From assembly GCA_920105805.1 (NCBI GenBank), contig CAKKTI010000025.1, positions 43,704 through 106,463 of the forward strand: a stretch of DNA of 62,760 nt. The letters are read 5' to 3'. Below the pieces are notes generated by a model. That model did no database searches, had not been told where the DNA came from, and was given only the letters and a program-made list of their open reading frames with translations. The DNA is from Condylostoma magnum (Eukaryota > Ciliophora > Heterotrichea > Heterotrichida > Condylostomatidae). Position 1 is the first letter of the stretch; every line of letters starts with the position of its first letter. The position numbers and the translations under genes are program-made. Positions 58,877-62,760 of the stretch are shown piece after piece.

Positions 58877-59653
58877 TTAACTATTAATAGTGATAGAAGC
58901 TATCATTTGCCGCAACTCGCACTCTTTAAGTCGTGTTAAAACCGAAATTCCTTTGTCAAGACTGCTGCAAAGAGTGATTTTTTGGGAAAGCTTGGTGGGA
59001 TAGGCTACTTTTTTAAGATAATTAGTATAAATATGAGTTGTATTGGGAACAGGACAATCAAAAGAGTGTCTTTATTGTCCGAAAACGGCAATTTACCCAT
59101 TCATTTCATTATTTTAAACAATTTCAAATATAACATGGGGTTTTTTTACTCCGTTTGAGTCTTAAGGGACTATGTCGATTTATATAACGTCAGTTATAGA
59201 GCGAAGCTACTTGCATAACTGCCTCCAACTACTGGAAAGCATTTAAAAATGAGCGAATTGGTTAACATCGTATTGCAGATCTATGAACTATGAACGTGGG
59301 AGGAGATTTACATAATGCTCTGATTTTGCTTTGCCGTTTTAGTTTTAAATAATTACTATAAGGTTCTTATCCCCTTATTAATAACACATTTCAACCTACT
59401 CGTCATCTAGGGCAAATTTCAACTTGTGGCATAGGATTTAGAGATTGATTTCTATATAGTCCTCGTAGTCACTTTGGTAATGAATCATTCTGTTGCCGAA
59501 GTATGAAATTTAAAAGGAGGATAATAGATCAGAGTCAATGCCTATTATCTATAAGCGTAGGGAGTTGAATTGAAGCTGTACATTTTGATAGCTTTGCTTC
59601 AGTTGGTTTATAAGCTTCTTCAGTTAACGCGTGTTTTTAAAAACTGCTTGCAT
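58877..59653 (-). CDS. PCNA: PCNA-like sliding clamp
   Basis: The 258-residue protein matches PCNA length (258-261). PCNA encircles DNA and tethers replication and repair enzymes. It follows the two-domain clamp pattern: MQAVFKNTRQLKKLINQLKQ, then LQIIGIDSDLLSSFQISYF, the DYEDYIEINLQILCHKLKFA block, VNLLPRSQFIDLQYDVNQFA at the inter-domain loop, and TNYLKKVAYPTKLSQKITLC with the C-terminal strand. Sequence is more divergent than usual for PCNA, so another clamp (Rad1/Hus1 type) is possible. It ends at TAA 58877; the same frame runs on to the next gene start 16 bases later. Confidence 0.75.
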
Positions 59654-59756
59654 TAATTTTTTGCTAAAGAAAGTAAAGGGGAGTTTAGCAATATGTTACT
59701 AGATACGAAAAATGTGTGATTATACAAAAAGTAACAAGTGTTTATAATAATGCTTA

Positions 59757-60527
59757 CTAATTAGAAGAGTTGATGAAGTTTTGTAAGGCTGTTTCCCTTG
59801 CTTGAAGATATTTTGGGAATCTTGACACAGCAAATTTACGAGCAATTCCTATTGCTATGTTACTTCCCGCATTTGTACTACTAATCCCTGTTATTTTGAT
59901 GTATAATCCATCGGCTTATTGAATCTCTTCTATTACAAGTTGTCCTTGAAGTTCTATCCTAACAAACTTTTCATTTAAAGGGGCCAATTCACTTTCAATA
60001 GAAGAAAACAAATCAACTACTTTCCCTCTTTAAGCTGTCCTTTTAGTTGCTACTAATAAATCTCTAGGAGTTATAAGCAGCATTTTCTTATACTATGTGT
60101 AATTGATAAAATAATCAGAATCTTAGTATAAAAGCTCACAATTTGCTATTTATGTGTCTCATTTAGCTTTTAATTCTACTTTGTCATAAAATTGCAAAAA
60201 TTAATCAATGCTGCATTTAGAAAAGGCCTATTAGTATATATAAAATGAGTCTTTTTGATCCTTATAGCAAATTCTAATGTTGTCCTTATTATATGATTCA
60301 GTAAAGCCATGATCTATTATTTCCCCTAAGCTGAATTCATTGATCTAAGCTTCAACTAAATTAAGTTTATAATCTATAATACCAAAATCAACCTAAGAGC
60401 AATATCTTGTTTCCATCAAATCTTCATCTAATTTTTACTAAAATTTTGTTTCTTATAACGGCTCATAAAAACTATCATCAGAAGAGTTAAAACAATTTTT
60501 GCACAACTTGGAAGCACTTTAGCCCAT
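59757..60527 (-). CDS. START-domain lipid-binding protein
   Basis: The 256-residue protein starts MGQSASKLCKNCF, a likely myristoylated and palmitoylated N-terminus. Residues about 60-250 form a START fold: KAKWDTQIANCELLYQDSDY with W as TGA, LITPRDLLVATKRTAQRGKV and DGLYIKITGISSTNAGSN near the C-terminal helix, then RFPKYLQARETALQNFINS. START domains carry lipids such as sterols or phospholipids between membranes. It ends at TAG TAA. Confidence 0.87.
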
Positions 60528-60618
60528 TTTTATAAGAAAATGATTATAAAAGTTACAATATAGTTCTTTTGTATATAAGTCTATTGAAACTAGTTTACAT
60601 AAAGTATAAAACTTTTAT

Positions 60619-62460
60619 TTAATCTACTAGCTTCTTCAAAATTTCATCTGTATTACTTGTATCAACTCCTCCTTATATCAACTTTAGGGCTAAAGCCTGT
60701 GATTACTCTAACAGTTCAGCACTGGGTCGTAATTTTAAGTCTTCTTGCAAAACATTTAAATCAGACTCTCTCTCTACTAAGTTCTACTTAGTATCATCTA
60801 ATTCAGCTTATAATTAAATATTTTATTACATTATTTAAGTTCTTTCTGATTAATAATCTTCTAAAACTTTAAAGTACTTATTAAGTCTTGATTGGGCACC
60901 TTTAGCTCTGTTTTAAGCGATAGTTAAATCAGACTATAAGCTAGCAATGGAATCATCTTTCTATAACAGTTAATCTTGTAGAGTGCTTATTTACTATAAC
61001 ATTTACTACGTCTCTTTTTCCTATCTTTCCTTGAAAATCTACATTTCAGTCTAGAACACGTCATAATTACTCTTTAACTCCAAATACTACTGTGTTTAAC
61101 TAGCAATTTCATCGTCTTTTTACATAATAATCTAATTCAACTCTTTAACCTATGTTAAATCAGCTTAACTTATTTAATTATCTCAACTTTCCCCATAAAA
61201 ATATCCGACATTACTTTCATCAGTATTAGCAGCAGGTAGTTCTTTATCATAGGGAAAAATAACATTAAAAACCCTTTATACAGCTTCACATGGATTACAC
61301 TGGCTTAAAGACTACATTAATCCTTAAATAGTAAAAATACCTTCCATCCATGACCCTGAATACACAAAAGGATTTTTCAAGTGCTATTAATTCTACACTC
61401 CTAAGTTCTAAACCCTTCTTAACAATCTTTTAAGCCTTTCAGGTCAGTCAATGATAGGATTTATAGGCTCAGGAGGTTAAATTTCCTTCTGTACAACGAT
61501 TCCTTACAGTACTGTGTTAAAATACTCTATATCATCTTGTCCTGGCTGAGGGTCAGGCATCATTTTGACCTATAATCTCTGCCTAACTCTATCATTACAA
61601 CAGATCTAAACGGGACTTTTCCCCTAAATTTTCTCAATTAAATCAGTACTGGCTCCATTTTCCAATAAGACTCCAAAGCATCTAGTCCTTCCGTTTAAAC
61701 AAGCGTGATGTAGGGGTGTTCTTCCATCCGAGTCCTATAAATTGACATCACATCCTGCCTGTATCAAAATCTGCATTATTTATACATATGATTAAGACTG
61801 ATTAAACACAGCATAGTGAAGAGGCCCTCTTCCATGCTAATCTTAGCTCTATATCAACTACAGCTAATAATTCACTAAAATATTGACTTAGGAGGGATCG
61901 TTTGAACAACATGCAAAAATAAGCGCATTTCTGTATAAATTATCCTGTATTAGAGGATCTGCCCCTAATTCTAATAAAGTTTATACAGTTCCAGTATTAC
62001 TATGCATACATGCATAGTGAAGCGGAGTCATCCCTAATCTATCCTTCAAATCTACTGGCCATCCTTGCTGTATTAGAAATCGGCATATTTCCCCATGACC
62101 TTGCTTAGCAGCGAAATGTACACAACTCTTGCCAGAATCATCAGCTGCTTGAATACAAAAGTTAATATTGTTTTAATTTACTATTTTCTGTAGATTTGAA
62201 AGATCACCACTGGCTGCAGCGATTAAAATAGGAGAAGTGTCGATATCTGCGCGAGATGCTACTAAGGTTGGATTAATGCTTTACTGTTTTATTCGTTGTA
62301 ATGCTCTAGGCTGAAAAGTAGCTTGCCAGTCTTACCCTGTTGCCATTCTAAATTCAGATTTTCAGTTTAGGGATTTTTAAGTTATTAATAGATCTTCTAT
62401 TGTTAGTTTGTTGAAGCCTTAAGTTTTAAATTTGTTTAGAACTGTTTACACTTAGTCCAT
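60619..62460 (-). CDS. Ankyrin-repeat and coiled-coil protein
   Basis: The 613-residue protein has a short N-terminal region and then ankyrin repeats at about 60-285: PILIAAASGDLSNLQKIVNQ, KSCVHFAAKQGHGEICRFLI, MTPLHYACMHSNTGTVQTLL, NALIFACCSNDP, GPLHYAVFNQSQS and RTPLHHACLNGRTRCFGVLL. A linker with P and Q follows, then a long coiled coil (about 430-600), with most Q as TAA/TAG. It likely serves as a scaffold. The end is TAA 60619 (TAA 60592 is an alternative). One TGA W lies near residue 32. Confidence 0.85.
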
Positions 62461-62659
62461 TTTTTAGAGGGAATTTTATATAGGAGTAGAGTTTGTATTA
62501 GTGGCTCAAGATGCATAAAATGGTGTTCATTCAGGGTGGTTTTATTAAAAGTAATAATTGATTGTAATATAGATTATTTATCAATATACAGTTGAATTTA
62601 ATGAGTTTTATCAGAAATATTAATATTAAAAATCATCATCAACGCATTTTATAAGAAAA

Positions 62660-62758
62660 TTAAGCTAACTTTTATTTGCTTGACAAGATTGAAGGGTAAT
62701 TGCGGGAATTAATACTGTTTAACTGTTTACTTTCTTCATCTGATTGCTTAGCTTCACT
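62660..62758 (-). CDS. 3' end of a gene that enters from the right edge
   Basis: The last 33 codons of a polar protein (SEAKQSDEESKQLNSINSRN, then YPSILSSK) end at TAA 62672 or TAA 62660. Too little remains to identify it. The 200 bases to the next start at 62460 show nothing else. Confidence 0.3.
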
Positions 62759-62760
62759 TA

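Noticed and set aside
1-62760. Standard-code reading, with most genes appearing as broken pseudogenes
   Set aside because: The same three codons fall at Q and W positions in dozens of conserved proteins without other damage, so recoding, not decay, explains them.
1-62760. Karyorelict code (TAA/TAG = Q, TGA = W or stop)
   Set aside because: Many genes end at TAG or TAA with no usable TGA before running through neighbouring genes or a tRNA-like gene.
1-62760. Mobile elements, virus remnants, CRISPR arrays or telomere repeats
   Set aside because: No transposase, integrase, capsid or reverse transcriptase motifs, no spaced direct repeats and no terminal repeat arrays were seen.

Overview
The window looks like somatic (macronuclear-type) DNA from a ciliate that has no codon reserved for stopping. 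TAA and TAG stand in frame as glutamine throughout long conserved proteins, and TGA stands at positions where the protein family always has tryptophan (K+ channel pore helix, DHHC motif, AMP deaminase, kinase DxWxxG, START domain). All three codons also appear to end genes. The closest published precedent I know is the heterotrich Condylostoma magnum (NCBI code 28). A karyorelict code (27), with TGA as the only stop, does not fit because many genes end at TAA or TAG with no usable TGA nearby. The DNA is AT-rich, genes are tightly packed on both strands, and I infer introns of only about 16-32 nt. I read all genes with Q/Q/W decoding, so the protein sequences do not follow the standard code.

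Layout. 1-12.7 kb: the 5' part of a membrane protein, an AGTRAP-like protein, a very large HUWE1-type HECT ubiquitin ligase on the minus strand, a small membrane ORF, PEX11, and a membrane-anchored aspartyl-protease-like protein whose second catalytic motif is lost. 12.3-15.5 kb: a tight minus-strand run of small genes (unknown basic protein, 40-aa protein, SF-assemblin, 35-aa ORF, PP2C phosphatase, LisH-like protein), with a tRNA-like gene on the plus strand. 15.7-31 kb: an unknown basic protein, a very long W-rich repeat protein, a cyclic-nucleotide-type K+ channel, an androglobin-like protein, NDUFA12, a second W-rich repeat protein and a 42-aa membrane protein.

31-45.8 kb: a PP6 regulatory-subunit (SAPS) protein, two glyoxalase II paralogues flanking AMP deaminase, alpha-tubulin acetyltransferase, a probable helical protein, Sec24, a receptor with a ligand-binding domain and many membrane segments, and a methyltransferase. 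45.9-57.8 kb: coiled-coil and zinc-binding proteins carrying short introns, a calcium-dependent kinase-like pseudokinase, a tetraspanin-like protein, a DHHC palmitoyltransferase, a WD40/ion-channel fusion and a TRAF-type zinc-finger protein. 57.8-62.8 kb: an ankyrin-type protein, PCNA, a START-domain protein, an ankyrin/coiled-coil protein and the 3' end of one more gene.

The gene content is ordinary housekeeping plus cilium and cytoskeleton functions (tubulin acetylation, SF-assemblin fibres, W-rich contractile-fibre-like repeats, androglobin, ion channels, Ca2+ signalling). I see no mobile element, virus remnant, CRISPR array or telomere. The most unusual biology is the decoding system itself: ambiguous stops, tandem stops, tiny introns and start codons of opposite genes as little as 6 bp apart.
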